From Arsenophonus sp052174455 (GTDB taxonomy: Bacteria > Pseudomonadota > Gammaproteobacteria > Enterobacterales > Enterobacteriaceae): a DNA stretch of 64,000 bases. Positions 63,882 through 64,000 of this stretch are shown here, one piece after another. The stretch is taken from positions 227,149-291,148 of the forward strand of contig JBQMRP010000071.1 in the NCBI GenBank assembly GCA_052174455.1, given 5' to 3'. The notes beneath the pieces were generated by a model. The model was not told where the DNA came from. It did no database searches and worked only from the letters and a program-made list of their open reading frames with translations. Position 1 is the stretch's first letter. Each line of letters begins with the position of its first letter. The position numbers and the translations under genes were made by a program.

Positions 63882-64000
63882 GTTATTAGCAAGTTTAGTA
63901 TATGGTTTTCAGGAGCTTCCACTCTAATATTTCGTAAATCTTGTTCTTTATCATTGAATTAAATGTTATTTACCCCAGCGGTCATCAGCAGCTCAACTCT
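63881..64000 (-). mobile_element. IS256-family relic, cut by the window edge (copy J)
   Basis: Starts AAGTTATTAGCAAGTTTAG, a decayed form of the element's right end in reverse, overlapping the last base of the ybjG stop codon. The following 100 bases match the start of copies B, D, F and H. Confidence 0.65.

Noticed and set aside
188..64000. CRISPR array
   Set aside because: The repeated sequences are kilobase-scale IS copies in both orientations; no short regular repeat-spacer pattern was seen.
1..64000. tRNA or rRNA genes
   Set aside because: No T-loop GTTCRA with matching acceptor stems and no rRNA signature was noticed on reading. A tRNAscan-type run would settle it.
1..64000. A new defence, toxin-antitoxin or secretion system
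   Set aside because: All intact genes are core housekeeping genes of enterics, and no operon of unknown genes survives. The deserts are explained largely by IS relics and dead genes.

Overview
The window reads as a piece of the chromosome of a host-restricted, AT-rich gammaproteobacterium of the Enterobacterales, most likely an insect endosymbiont at an intermediate stage of genome decay. Every intact gene is closest, from memory of the protein sequences, to Escherichia coli-type enterics, and several blocks keep E. coli gene order. Intact coding sequence adds up to only about 24.5 kb of 64 kb. The rest is filled by wrecked insertion sequences and a few recognisable dead genes. Arsenophonus-, Sodalis- and Serratia symbiotica-type genomes all fit; the sequence alone does not let me choose.

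Layout. 0-7.1 kb: no live gene; IS256-, IS91- and IS1595-family relics. 7.3-9.2 kb: a secreted GH3 beta-N-acetylhexosaminidase. 9.2-14.8 kb: a desert with unidentified debris, one perfect hairpin and an IS256 relic. 14.9-19.7 kb: complete cyoABCDE (cytochrome bo3 quinol oxidase and heme O synthase), followed by a dead yajR cut by an IS256 relic. 21.9-25.9 kb: an IS1595 relic split by an IS91-type element. 25.9-41.9 kb: the best preserved part, with E. coli order: yajL (dead), thiI, xseB-ispA-dxs, pgpA (frameshifted)-thiL-nusB-ribH-ribD, nrdR (dead), secF-secD-yajC-tgt-queA, and acpH (dead, cut by an IS1595 relic). 42-45.3 kb: IS relics. 45.6-48.5 kb: pncB and asnS. 48.5-58.9 kb: IS256, IS91 and IS481 relics, an hns-like pseudogene and a structured AT-rich stretch. 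58.9-60.7 kb: typA/bipA. 61.1-64 kb: nested IS256/IS91 relics around an intact ybjG-type PAP2 phosphatase.

Retained functions: aerobic respiration (cyo), isoprenoid precursors (dxs, ispA), riboflavin (ribD, ribH), thiamine/4-thiouridine (thiI, thiL), NAD salvage (pncB), protein export (secDF-yajC), tRNA queuosine (tgt, queA), translation (asnS, typA), transcription (nusB) and envelope turnover (GH3 enzyme, ybjG). This suits a symbiont that still makes vitamins and a cell wall. Lost or damaged genes are mostly regulators or accessory functions (nrdR, yajL, yajR, acpH, an hns-like gene, pgpA).

I found no convincing new biological system. What is most informative is the IS archaeology: one IS256-type element can be rebuilt with matching ends, and IS91-type right ends abut CTTG or GTTC (on one strand or the other) in three places. 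Also worth checking are the pgpA frameshift, the IS bracket around ybjG and a few conserved-looking hairpins inside deserts. Family names rest on remembered motifs; no searches were run.
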